Of a DNA stretch of 64,000 bases, positions 1 to 12,475 are shown one piece after another. Origin of the DNA: Sapria himalayana (taxonomy: Eukaryota; Streptophyta; Magnoliopsida; Malpighiales; Rafflesiaceae); assembly GCA_029783825.1 (NCBI GenBank), contig JAREIK010012177.1:18419-82418 (forward strand), in the 5' to 3' direction. The notes beneath the pieces were generated by a model. That model searched no databases and was not told the DNA's origin. It saw nothing but the letters and a program-made list of their open reading frames with translations. Every line of letters starts with the position of its first letter. Position 1 is the first letter of the stretch. The position numbers were made by a program, and so were the translations under genes.

Positions 1-2489
1 TTTATTCTTCCTATTCTTATTATTTTTTTATTTACTTATTATTCTTATTCTTATTCTTATTACTCTTCTTATTCTTATTACTCTTCTTATTCTTTTTATT
101 CTTATTATTCTTCTTATTCTTCTAAATTTTTTTAATCTTTTTATTCTTCTTTTTATTCTTCTTTTTATTCTTATTTTTCTTATTCTTATTATTTTTCTTA
201 TTCCTATTATTCTTCTTATTCTTCTTATTATTTTAATTCTTCTTATTCTTCTTAGTCATATTTGTGTTTTCTTTCTTTTTATTCTTCTTATTCTTCTTAT
301 TATTCTTTTTCATTTTATTCTTCTATTTTTTTATTATTCTTATTCTTCTTATTATTCTTAATCTTCTTATTCTTCTAATTCCTCCTATTCTTCTTTTTCT
401 TTTTATTCTTATTAATCTTGTTATTCTTCTTATTCTTTTTATTATTATGAATCTTTTAATTATTTATATTCTTCATATTCTTCTTATTCTTGATATTCTT
501 CTTATTCTACATATTCTTCTTTTCTTCATATTCTTCTTAATCTTAATTTTCTTATTCTTCTGATTCTTCTTATTCTACGTATTCTTATTATTCTTTTTAT
601 TCTTATTATTTTTATTATTTTTCTTATTTTTCATATTTTTCTTATTTTTCTTATTTTCTTATTTTTTTTAAATTTTCTTATTTTTCTTGTTTTGCTTATT
701 CTTCTTATTCTTCTTATTCTTTTTATTCTTTTTATTATTTTTATTCTTTTTATTTTTCTTATTCTTCTTATATTTTCTATTCTTTTTTTATTTGCCATAT
801 ACTTCTTATTCTACTTATTCTTCTTAATTTTATTATTTTGTTTCTTCTTATTCTTCATATTATACTTATTCTTCATATTCTTATTTTTTTAATATAATTT
901 TTATTTATCTTTTTGATTTTATTCTTCTTAAAATACTTATTCTTATAATTCTTCTTATTATTCTAATTATTCTTATTATTCTAATTCTTCTTTTTTCTTC
1001 TTAGTTAGCATATTTTTATGTTTGTTCTTATTCTTCTTATTCTTCTTATTTTTTTATTCTTCTTATTTTTTTATTCTTTTTTTTCTTCTTATTCTTCTTA
1101 TTCTTCTTATTTTTTTATTCTTCTTATTTTTTTATTCTTCTTTTTCTTCTTATCTTATTATTCTTCCAATTTTCTAATACTTATTCTTCTTATTCTTGTT
1201 TTTCTTATTATTTATTTTATTTTTCTTATTTATATTAATGTTTCTATTCTTCTTATTCTTATTATTTTATTATTATTCTTATTTTTCTTATACTTCTTAT
1301 TCCTTTTATTCTCCTTATCCTTATTATTATTCTTTTTATTCTATTTCTTCTTATTCTTCTTATTCTTCTTATTCTTCTTCTTATACTTATTTTTTATATT
1401 CTTCTATTTCTTTTTATTCATCTTCATTATTCTTATCTTAATTATTTTTCTATTTCTTCTAATTATTCTTATTCTTCTTATTTTTTTATTCTTCTTTTAT
1501 TATTTTTTTCTTATTCTTATTATTCTTCTTATTTTCTTATTCTTCTTATTCTTTTATTCTTCTTATTCTTAATTATTCTTATGCTTCATGTTCCTCTTAT
1601 AAATTATTATCTTGTTTTATTTATTATTCTTCTTATTCATCTTATTATTTTTATTCTTCTTATACTTATTATTCTTCTTATTCATCATTTTTTTATTGTT
1701 CTACTTATTCTAATTATTGTTCATATACTTCATATTCTTCATATCATTTTTATTTTTGTAATTCATCTAATTCTTCTTATTCTTTTTGTTTTTCTTATGC
1801 TTCTTATTCTTATTATTATTCTTATTCTTCTTATTCTTCATATTCTTCTTATTCATTGTATTCTTCTAATTCTTGTTATTCTTTTTATTCCTCTTATTCT
1901 TCTTATTCTTCTTATTCTTTTTATTCTTCTTTTTCTTATTATTCTTCTTTTTCTTCTTTTTCTTCTTTTTCTTCTTATTCTTCTTATTCTTCTTATTCTT
2001 CTTATTCTTCTTATTCTTCTTATTCTTCTTATTCTTCTTATTCTTCTTATTCTTCTTATTCTTCTTATTCTTCATATTCTTCTTATTCTTCTTATTCTAC
2101 TTATTCTTCTTATTCTTCTTTTTCTTATTATTCTTTTTTTTCTTTTTTTTTTCTTTTTTTTCTTTTTTTTCTTCTTTTTCTCTTTTTCTTCTTATTCTTC
2201 TTATTCTTCTTATTCTTCTTATTCTTCTTATTCTTCTTATTCTTCTTATTCTTCTTATTCTTCTTATTCTTCTTATTATTCTTTTTCTTCTTTTTCTTCT
2301 TCTTCTTATTATTCTTTTTCTTCTTATTCTTCTTTTTATTCTTCTTATTCTTCTTTTTCTTCTTATTATTCTTTTTCTTCTTATTCTTCTTTTTATTCTT
2401 CTTCTTCTTCTTTTTCTTCTTATTATTCTTTTTCTTCTTATTCTTCTTTTTCTTCTTATTCTTCTTTTTCTTCTTTTTCTTCTTATTCT

Positions 2490-3240
2490 TCGTTTTCTTC
2501 TTATTCTTCGTTTTCTTGTTTTTCTTCGTTTTCTTCGTTTTCTTCATATTCTTCGTTTTATTCGTATTCTTCGTTTTCTTTTTATTCTTCGTTTTCTTCG
2601 TATTCTTCGTTTTCTTCATTTTCTTCGTATTCTTCGTTTTCTTCGTATTCTTTGTTTTCTTCGTATTCTTCGTTTTCTTCGTATTCTTCGTTTTCTTCGT
2701 ATTCTTCGTTTTCTTCGTATTCTTCGTTTTCTTCGTTTTCTTCGTATTCTACGTATTCTTCGTATTCTTCGTTTTTTTCGTTTTCTCCGTTTTCTTCGTT
2801 TTCTTCGTTTTCTTCGTTTTCTTTGTTTTCTTCCTTTTCTTCCTTTTCTTCCTTTTCTTCATTTTCTTCATTTTCTTCGTTTTCTTCTTCGTTTTCTTCC
2901 TTTTCTTCCTTTTCTTCCTTCTTCGTTTTCTTCGTTTTCTTCGTTTTCTTCGCTTTCTTCCTTTTCTTCCTTTTCTTCGTTTTATTCGTTTTCTTCGTTT
3001 TCTGCCTTTTCTTCGTTTTCTTCATTTTCTCTTTTTCTTCGTTTTCTTAGTTTTCTTCCTTTTCTTCGTTTTCTTAGTTTTCTTCCTTTTCTTCGTTTTC
3101 TTCGTTTTCTTCATTTTCTTCGTTTTCTTCATTTTCTTCGTTTTCTTCATTTTCTTTCTTTTCTTCCTTTTCTTCGTTTTCTTCCTTTTCTTCCTTTTCT
3201 TCGTTTTCTTCGTTTCTTCGTTTTCTTCGTTTTCTTCCTT
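2490..3240. repeat. TTTTCTTCG / TATTCTTCG 9-bp sub-array
   Basis: Inside the larger array the unit changes to TTTTCTTCG, alternating in places with TATTCTTCG. Interspersed copies read TTTTCTTCC from about 2830 and especially after 2900. The 9-bp phase is kept. This is the only array part in the window with a regular CpG (inside TTCGTT). The abrupt variant change with preserved period indicates local homogenisation of one mutated unit. Confidence 0.9.
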
Positions 3241-3281
3241 TCCTTCATTTCCTTCATTTACTTCCTTTCATTTCATACTCC

Positions 3282-3303
3282 ACCCCCGTCCCCCCCTCCC
3301 CCT
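3282..3303 (-). other. G-rich tract on minus strand, possible G-quadruplex
   Basis: The + strand has C-runs of five, seven and five separated by GT and T. The minus strand therefore has three G-runs, the central one long enough to count twice. It lies exactly at the edge of the TTTTCTTCG sub-array, in otherwise extremely AT-rich DNA. Folding is an inference. Confidence 0.45.
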
Positions 3304-3790
3304 CTTCTTATTCTTCTTATTCTTCTTATCTTCGTATTCTTCTTATTATTTTTATTTTTCTTATTTTTCTTATTCTTATTATTATTCTTTTTTTTCTTTT
3401 CTTCTTATTCTTCTTTTCTTCTTTTTCTTATTTTCTTCTTTTTCTTCTTATTGTTCTTTTCTTCTTTTTCTTCTATTCTTCTTTTTTGTTTCTTATTATT
3501 CTTAACCTTCTTTTTCTTCATATTTTTCTTTTTCTTCTTATTCTGATTATTCTTATTATTTTTCTATTTTTTATTATTCTTCTTTTTCTTCTTTTTTTTT
3601 CTTTTCTTCTTATTTTTCTTATTCTTCTTAACCTTCTTTTTCTTCTAATTCTTGTTTTTCTTCTAATTCTTATTATTCTTATTATTCTTCTTATTCTTAT
3701 TATTCTTCTTTTTCTTCTTTTTCTTATTATTCTTCTTTTTCTTCTTTTTCTTATTATTTTTTTTATGTTCATTATTCTTATTATTCTCAT

Positions 3791-3804
3791 TTTTTTAAAG
3801 GTTT
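3791..3804 (-). mobile_element. Extreme 3' terminus of a LINE, cut by a CACTA element
   Basis: The + strand reads TTTTTTAAAGGTTT between the array and the CACTA end. The same array-to-element junction occurs at 54.09 kb (TTTTTTTAAGGTTTTT) and 57.19 kb (TTTTTTTAAAGGTTTG), where LINE 3' ends follow. I therefore read this as the last few bases of a minus-strand LINE, with the rest displaced or lost where the CACTA element begins at 3805. The match is short, so this is an inference. Confidence 0.5.
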
Positions 3805-5030
3805 CACTACAAGAAAATATCAATTTAGATAGCTAATTTTAGCTAGGGATCAATCCCTAGATAAATTGTAATGGGATTAGCTAGGGAATAGCTAGGGATT
3901 TATGATATTTTTGTGGAAAAAAATAGCAACGGATTAGCGAGAGAAAATTTTTTGAAAATTCTACTCAAAAAAAGAGGGCGATTTAGCGACTGATTAGCAA
4001 TTGAAAATTTTCGTAAATTCCACTCAAAAAAAGCGGGGATTTTAGTGACAGATTTAGCGATGGATTAGCATTAGAAAATTTTTATAACTTTCCCTCAAGA
4101 AAAGTGGAGATTTTAACGAGGGATATTGCAATGAAATATCCCTCGCTAAAAAAACATGAAATTAGTGACGGAATTAGCTATGATTTTTTCTTAGCTAATT
4201 TTTAGTGATGGATTTAGCGACGGATTTTCCCTTACTAATAAAATCTATGATTTAGCGACAGATTTAAGGATGGATTTTCCCTTGCTAATAAAAACCATTA
4301 TTTAGCGACGAATTTAGCTACGGATTTTCCATTGCTAATAAAATCCATGATTTAGCGACTGTTTAGCGACAAATTTTCTATTGCTAATAAAATCTATGAT
4401 TTAGAGATGGATTTAGCGATGGATTTTCCCTTGCTAATAAAATTCATGATTTAGTAATGGATTTAGTGATGAATATATCCTTTCAAATAAAATCCATGAT
4501 TTAGTGACGGATTTAGCGTTGAATTTTTTATTGCTAATAAAATCCATGATTTAGCGATGAATTTAGCGACGAATTTAGCGATGAATTTAGCGATGAATTT
4601 AGCGACAAATTTATCTTTGCTAATAAAGTATATGATTTATTGACAAATTTAGCAATGGATTTTCTCTTGCTAATAAAATCTATGATTTAGCGATAGATTT
4701 AGAAATGGACTATCCCTAGGTAATAAAGCTATATTTTAGTTATGGATTTAGTGAGAGAATATCCCTAGCTAATAAAATCCATAAATTAGTGATGGATTTA
4801 GTGGCAGAATTTTAGTAGAAAATAAAATCCTTAATTCTTCGACGGATATAGGGACGGAATTTTTCTAGCTAATTAAATCCGTAATTTAGCTATAGATATA
4901 GGGACGGAATTTTTCTAGCTAATTAAATCCGTAATTTAGCTATAGATATAGGGACAGAATTTTTCTAGCTAATTAAATTCGTAATTTAGCTACGGATTTA
5001 GCGACTGTATTTCTCTAGCCATTATTTAAT
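3805..5030 (+). mobile_element. CACTA (En/Spm) element left end with sub-terminal repeats
   Basis: The segment opens with CACTACAAGAAAA, the classic plant CACTA terminal inverted repeat. It continues with repeated TAGCTAGGG and TTTAGCGACGGATTT motifs. From about 4190 to 5010 these form a 50-bp tandem sub-terminal repeat containing GGATTTTCCCTTGCTAATAA and ATGATTTAGCGAC-like blocks (starts near 4221, 4271, 4321, 4371, 4420). Sub-terminal repeats of this kind are the usual transposase-binding regions of CACTA elements. I found no transposase gene downstream and no matching right end before 20.9 kb. The immediate left flank is TTT. The best-matching right end in the window is at 38017. Confidence 0.88.
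4851..5000 (+). repeat. Near-identical 50-bp tandem triplet in CACTA sub-terminal region
   Basis: Units start at 4851, 4901 and 4951 with GGGACGGAAT. The first two copies appear identical over 50 bp, and the third differs at a few positions (GGGACAGAAT at its start, AAATTCG for AAATCCG). The surrounding 50-bp units are much more diverged, so this is a recent duplication. Confidence 0.85.
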
Positions 5031-6721
5031 TATATATTATTTTTATTTATTATTTGTATTTAAATTTTTTTAATTTTTTTATTAAATTTATATTATTAGT
5101 TATAGATGAACAATCCTTGAAACACACATTTTCCTCGTAAAATAAAAAAATTGATATTATAAATAATTAATTTAAAATATATAAAAATACAAAAAAAATT
5201 ATATTAATAATGACTAAAATAACTATTTTTATGATGTATTAATTTTTAAAAAAATACAAAAAATTTTTCTAAAATTTTTATTTAAGAAATAAAGAATTAA
5301 ATTAAAGTAACATAAATAATTTATTCAATAAGTTAATAGTTTTTTTTCGATAAATTAAAATTAAATTAATATTCATTAAAATTTATACTAATTTAAATGT
5401 AAATTACTTCAATGTCTGATAAAATAAAAAAAATTATTTTCAAAATATCTAAATTGACGAATAAACTAGTAAATATTAATATTATATAAATATTAAAAAA
5501 TTTTATGATTATAGATAACTTTTATAAAAAATAAATAATACAAATCTTGAAAATCTTGATATATAAAAAACATATAATTTTTTTCAATAAAGTTAAATGA
5601 AAATAAAAATAATTATAAATAAATATATAGATGTTTAATCCTACTAAAATTTATAAAAATTAAACAATTGAGTAATATTTTTACAATTAGCTTTAAACAT
5701 TAAGTTTTTATTTCATATTATCTTTGTAAAAATAAATATGAATTCTTAATAATTTATAACCATAAAATATAAATTTTTATAGATTTTTTAACATTAAGAT
5801 TATTTTATACATTTAGGTGAGTAGCTAGAAGATAAATCTTTTTTTCTTCATGTCTTTATTATATGAAGTTTGTTAATTTCGTACCTATTTGATATTTTTT
5901 ATAATGCAAAACATATTTTTTTTATTGTTTATATATTTATTATTTAATTAATATTATAATAAAAAATTGTAAGGCATTTGTTTTTCATTTGTACCTTGCT
6001 ACACTCACATTAAATTTGTTGAAAAATTTTGATAATAAATAAAATTAATGAGTATTATTTTATTTTATTTATATATTGTTTATTTAATGTTTTAATAATT
6101 AAAAAATGTAAATATTATCCTAAAATATACTTCTCTCTCTCGACTTGATTGCATCTCTAACAGAGCCCGAAATCCTCCTCATAACCGTCATTATCTCTCG
6201 ATGCCGATTAAACAAAAATTCATTCGATGTTTAAGTTTTAATTTGTTTATTGATTTGAGGTACGTTCATCTATTATCGTTGGATGGCTTAATCAAAGATA
6301 AGCATTATTATTCTATTTTTTTTGTTCCCGATTTTCTCTTTAATCACCATACGGTATGCTTGGATAATGTATAAAACTTATTGTATAAATGCTTAATGCA
6401 CCTGTGATATAATGCATTGTCATTGTGTGGATTTTAATGCTTGATACTATTTTTAGTTCTGACGCGTTCATCGATTATGGGGTTGTAATTTCTGAATTTC
6501 ATTCTTTAATCACCATACATGCTATGATATAATGCTTGGAAACTATTGTTGTTTCCGAATTCCTCCTCAATATATAAACTAGTATAGATACTTAGGTTTT
6601 CCAACTTTATATCTACAAAAAAAGTATACATCATTATTTAAGTGTATTTTATACATAACTAGTATACATACTTAGGTATGCCGACTTTATATCTACAAAA
6701 AATATTCAAAAATGAGTAATG
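5031..6721. other. AT-rich non-coding DNA
   Basis: This stretch is very AT-rich with scattered A- and T-runs and no open frame of note. A slightly less AT-rich patch at about 6130-6560 contains a CTCTCTCTC run and weak internal similarity: TACTTAGGTTTTCC at about 6589 and TACTTAGGTATGCC at about 6669, each followed by TTTATATCTACAAAAAA. I see no gene or RNA. Confidence 0.6.
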
Positions 6722-7215
6722 ATTGAATTCAAAAATAAAATAAATAAAATATAATATAATAATAAAATAAAGAAAATTAAGAAAATAAATGAAATAAATG
6801 ATATAAATAAAATAATGAAATAAATGAAATAATGAAATAAATGAAATAAATGAAATAATTTAATAAATGAATTAGTTGAAATAAATGAAATATATGAAAT
6901 AAATGAAATAAATTAAATAAATGAATTAAATGAATTAAATGAAATAAATGAAATAAATGAATTAATTTAAATAAATGAATTAATTGAAATAAATGAAATA
7001 TATGAAATAAATTAAATAAATTAAATAAATTAAATAAATTAATAAATTAAAAAATGAATTAAATGAAATGAATGAATTAATTGAAATAAATGAAATAAAT
7101 GAAATAAATAAAATAAATTAAATAAATGAATTAATTGAAATAAATGAAATAAATGAAATAAATAACATAAATAAAATAAATAAAATAAATAAAATAAATA
7201 AATTAATAAAATAAT
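6722..7215. repeat. ATGAAATAA 9-bp array
   Basis: The array consists of AAATAAATG-type repeats, readable as a 9-bp unit ATGAAATAA, with variants ATGAATTAA and ATTAAATAA. It is away from the TTATTCTTC arrays and differs in sequence but shares the 9-bp period. Confidence 0.85.
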
Positions 7216-9800
7216 AGTTTAGCATGTCAAATTAAATTAAATTGATTATACTCGATTGAATTAGTTTGAACTATTTTACAACTTCTAGAAAACTCAAAAA
7301 TATTCACACATGTAATTGAAAATAATTGAGCAAGAGTTTCTCAATTCACTCTAAAATGTTCTCATGATATGTGTTGTTGTGTGATAGGAACCACAATCAC
7401 TTTTATATATAGGCAAGATTCCAAGTTTATTAATTTTTGATGCAACATTTAGTAAGCCAACACATAGCTTTCACATGTCAAGTCAATCCTTAGCAGGTAT
7501 ACACATCATCATATAATAAGCACAATTTCAATCACTTGGCATTAATGCAAGAGAACACATAGTAAGACATAATCAATACTATCACTCGTGTAAGCCAAGA
7601 CATGGAAATCATACATACTAACACATCATATTCATGCAAGTAAGGCATATGATAAGCTTGTAAGTCAACATATGCTATAAAAATAATTATTCTTATTAAT
7701 TTTTTTATAGACTTTATTGTAATTTTCCTACATGATACATTTATACTCTTATGGTTGCACTTATCTTTAACAAAGATTATCATGGTGTGTGTGTGTGTAA
7801 AAATTTATATCTATCATGTATCTCACATTTTGTAAATTAAATTTATCTCAAAATTATCTCAAACATAATAACTTCATATTTATGTTTCTAGAAATAAAAC
7901 ACTTATAATTCTAATAATTTCAATATTCCTTCAATAGATGTCTCTTAGTGTGTGATTCCTTGTGATCTCTCGTGTGTTAGTTATGAGTGGACTTGTTGAA
8001 TCAAGTATAGTAATATTAAAATAATGATTTCATATTGTTATAATAAGATCAACATATAGCAATGTGTCATGGACACTCAAGCTAAGATAGTATAAAATAT
8101 ATTAACCAAACTTTTTTGTACATAATTACTATCAAGAATAATATATTTAAAAACAAAATAGCATGGTAATAAAATACGAACCAACAACATGGTAGACTGA
8201 TTGGCAAAAGATGATGATACTCGAACACTAAAAATATGAGTCCGAATCTCGTAGATGTTGGAAACATTTCCATGGTGCTAACATTGATCATGTTGTTCAG
8301 ATGTTGGGACGTGAGTTTTACCTATACTATTCATGAAGCCTCATATCTTATATACGAGCCAAATAATAATTTTGGGTTGAGTTTGGGTGAAGGGTAGGTA
8401 GATCAAATAAGTATAATATTTTAAATTTATAACATTTTTGATTTAGATAAAGGATATAAAACTATTAAAAATATTTAGAAATTTTTAATGTTTATAATCC
8501 CTTCAATGTCATGCAACACAATAGATTTTTTTCTACCAAATAATGTTTTATCGACTTCGATTTATGATTTTAGCCACAACAATGTAGTTTATTATTACTC
8601 TAACAATTCATTTCTACTAAATTTATATTAACTATAATTTATACCGTTAACAACTGTGGATTATGAAGAGTTTGGGTATCTCTATAATGTTGATGAATTT
8701 CATGCCATACAAGAGTATTCTTTTTACGACAACATTCATTAGGACAACCTTTATCCTGTCATGTTAATAACATCATCTTTTAACACATGGTAATTTTGCT
8801 GTGCTGCAATATTTTATTTTAAACAATTTAAAAAATTAATATATATGAGTAGTAATTGTTAGTTTGAACGTTGTAGTTATTAGTTGAGTAACATAACCAT
8901 TATTTGTAACCTACAAGCTTGAATCAAGGTTTCATGTTTCACAAAATTTGTGGCAGATGTATCTTGTAATAAAAAATAATAAAAATATATAAGAAAATAT
9001 GATAAGTATTATGGAAATGTATGTATCATTAATGAAACACTAATTTTTAGTACTAGCGAATATATGTGAGTATGCTTTTTTGTGAGTACTCTTTTATAGT
9101 TTAATGATATAACATATTTACTAATTATTTTTAGTCCAGGACATATATTATTAAATATTATTTCATATCTTAATAAAATAAATATAAATTATTATAATTT
9201 CAAGAACATCAATACAATATAATAAAAAAATAGTAACATATCATAAAAATACTACAAAATGAATTATAAAGAAAATTAATAAGTTGTAATTAAAAATTAA
9301 ATTTTAAAAACTATTGAGAATTATATTGAATTTTTATATTTTTTATCTTAAGATACTAGGATGAGATGATTCATATAGATTAAAAATATTTATAGTTTCT
9401 TTTTGTATTTATAAGTGAATTTTTATTTTATTTAATAAATGATAATGTCATTGTATATTTTTTATTCATAATATTATATTATTGTGAGTTTTTATTATTT
9501 TATTCAGTTGTTTTATTTTTTATGGCAATACTCGATATGTAAAGTTTCATCAATCATTTTATTCATTATGTAAAGGCATTAGTTTTAGTTATATATTATT
9601 ATTATTGAGTATTAATTTTTTATATCATTTTTTTTCATTTTCATGTATTAATCTTCATATTTTTTTCAAATATATTTATATATGGACATGCATATATATG
9701 GAAAAAAATTATGATGCTTTAGCAAAACATCTCTTCGCTATAGAAGCAATAGTAAATAGCTATTCAAAGTAACTTCCTGGTCATGTGGAAAATTATAAAA
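7216..9800. other. AT-rich non-coding DNA, no gene seen
   Basis: Only short accidental open frames occur (for example at 7532-7783 and 8082-8291 on -), with no recognisable domain. A short (TG)n tract lies at about 7783-7797. A CTCTCTCTCTCT stretch at 9812-9830 begins the inverted-repeat region described separately. Confidence 0.55.
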
Positions 9801-10129
9801 ATATAGTATTTCTTCTCTCTCTCTCTTTCTCTAAACATCATTACTGGCTATATTTTAGATATTTATTAAAGTTGTATGACTATATATAGATATTTGTATA
9901 TATTAAGATACAAAAATGTATTTTACTATATCTATACCTATACATAACTATAGGTATAGATATATAAAATTTTATAAATAAATATATATACCTACATGTA
10001 TAAATATAAGTTTAACTATACATGTAACTATATGTATAACCACATGTATGTATACATATATGTAAACTCTATATACTTGTTTATAAATTTTGTATATATT
10101 TATGTATAACTAAATATAACTTCTCATAT

Positions 10130-10175
<46 letters not shown>

Positions 10176-10900
10176 CCAAATGTTTAACGATATATAATTT
10201 TTTATAATTATATATGTTATATGTATAATAACATATAACTATACATAATTTTATATTATTAATGTATAACCTATATTTAAATATATAATTAACAACATAT
10301 ATCTAATATACATTTTTATATATTAGTATAAAAAATGTATTTTAGTATATTCATAAATATATATAACTATATGTATAAATAAATGAAATTATATGAACAA
10401 ATAAATATACATACATGTATAAATATAAGTTTAACTATACGTGTAACTATATATATAACTACATGTAACAATATTTATAATTATATGTATAAAAAAATAC
10501 AACACAATGTTTAACTATATGTGTATAACTATATATAAATATTCTTATAACTAAAATAACTCTATATAAATAAATATAACTTTATTTTTAATTATGTATA
10601 CATATATATAAATCTATATAATTATTTATAACGTTGTATACATTTATTTATATTTACTTATTACTACTTGTATGCAAATATCTACATATAATTATATGTT
10701 TAACTATATGTAACTATTTATAACTACATTTACTATATGTATTCTAACATATAATTATATATGAGATAATATTAATTTGTTGAACTATTTTGAAATTAAA
10801 TGGCATAAGATATAATATCAACAATATGTAAGCATGTAGAATGAGAGTGTTCGTTGATGAGGCTCATATATGGTATAATACAAATAAGGGTCGTACACTT
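9800..10900 (+). repeat. TATAACTATA-type repeat block, arm 1 of inverted duplication
   Basis: The block is dense in ATATAACTATATGTATAAC motifs, the reverse complement of those at 11.8-13.4 kb. Internal direct copies occur: ATAAGTTTAACTATACATG near 10007 and ATAAGTTTAACTATACGTG near 10421. A pure (TA)n tract runs at about 10135-10172. The flank at 10766-10900 (GATAATATTA, GAGAATGAGAGTG-like and AGGCTCATAT motifs) reappears inverted at about 11725-11800. Confidence 0.8.
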
Positions 10901-11690
10901 ACCTAATCTCAATCTCTGGTACTCCACACAGATAGAGAACATTGTTACACCTGCACATAGAGCATAACATACTACATTTACAAACTAATAACTAATAACA
11001 AGCAGTCACAGATATGAACTATGACGACGTAGATCTAACAAAATAATAGTGTCAAGAACAAACTTGTGTTTGCATGGAATTAACTTTTTTGTTCATCTCA
11101 CAGCTTAAGAAGCTAAGGTGTTTGTTCCCAGCACCATGGAGGACCAGCCAAGCCTTTACATAACTATAATAGGCTAAAACTCTACTCAAAAAATTTGGGG
11201 ACACACAAACATATTCACAGATATATAAAAATAGTTATTATAGACATGAACAAACACAAATTAAAGTTGATAGTCATACAACTTCAACAAAAATCTTAAA
11301 GATTTCTAGAAATGATGTTTAGAGAGAAAGAGAGTGCAAAAATAAAATGTTTTAGGAATAATGAAGATAATAGAAGCTAGGCCTCTTTTTGATCAAGTTG
11401 AAATCGGTAAATATGGGACCCATGCATTGGAAGGACCGTGGCAATGTCTGAATGCTTTGAATCAGAATTTTTTCATGCGTCTCACATCATGTGTCCTGCA
11501 AAGATTCATTATTAGGTTAATCAGGTAAAGCAAAGAATAAAACTAGAATAAAAAAATTGAAACCTGCAAAAAATTTTTATCATGTTTTGCTATCCATAGA
11601 CAAAAATCAATAACAGTTCAGAAATAATTCTCATACAAAATCATCCTCATGATTAGTAGGGAATTTTGTGCAAGCCTCTCCTGCGAGGTT
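10901..11690. other. Unique spacer between inverted repeat arms
   Basis: Base composition is more balanced than in the arms. It contains an inverted copy (about 11255-11340) of the 9808-9880 sequence, sharing CTCTAAACATCATT and GTTGTATGACTAT motifs. I recognise no protein. Short frames exist but none is long. Confidence 0.5.
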
Positions 11691-12408
11691 TTGCATGAGA
11701 GGCAAGCACATATAGTTATTAGCCTTATTTGTATTATATGAGCCTGACCAACTGACACTCTCATGCTATGTGCTTACATAGCATGAAAATAGTATTATCT
11801 CATTTATAATTATATGTTAGTATACATATAGTATATGTGGTTATAAATAGTTATATATAGTTAAACATATAGTTATATATAGATATATGCATACAAGTAT
11901 TTATAAGTAGTTATGCATAAATGTATACAACGTTATAAACAATTATATAGATTTACAAATATGTATACATAATTAAAAATAAAGTTATATTTATTTATAT
12001 AGAGTTTTTTATAGTTATACAAATATTTATATATAGTTATCCACATATAGTTAAACATTATGTTGTATGTTTTTATACATATAATTATAAATATAGTTAA
12101 CATGTGGTTATACCTATAGTTACATGTATTGTTAAACTTATATTAATACATGTATGTATATATATATTTTTATATAATTTCATATATTTATACAAATGGT
12201 TATGTATAGGTATAGATATGCTAAAATACATTTTTTACGCTAATATATAAAAATATATATTAAATATATGTTGTTAATTATATATTTAAATATAGTTATG
12301 TATAAAGTTTTTATAGTTATACATATAGTAAGATATAATTATTTATAGTTATATGCTATTATACATATAATATATATAGTTATAAAAAATTATATATCGT
12401 TAAACATT

Positions 12409-12475
<67 letters not shown>

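Larger units (their letters stand above)
1..3790. repeat. 9-bp microsatellite array, pyrimidine strand on +
   Basis: Nearly the whole segment is built from a 9-bp unit, TTATTCTTC, with many one-base variants. It is irregular from 1 to about 1850, almost perfect at roughly 1970-2110 and 2190-2270, then passes into a different 9-bp variant at about 2490-3240. From 3300 to 3790 it is again the irregular TTATTCTTC/TTTTTCTTC form. Long apparent reading frames of Leu/Ile/Phe or Ser/Tyr on + and Lys/Asn on - are only the repeat translated in its three phases. The right end meets a short motif (3791-3804) identical to the LINE 3' terminus seen elsewhere in the window. Confidence 0.95.

Noticed and set aside
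1581..3546. Very long + frames (489, 549 and 557 codons) rich in Leu/Ile/Phe or Ser/Tyr
   Set aside because: They are the three phase translations of a 9-bp repeat whose unit lacks stop codons. All three phases are open at once, with no domain or codon bias. The same applies to the long Leu/Ile, Ser/Tyr and Lys/Asn frames in all other arrays.
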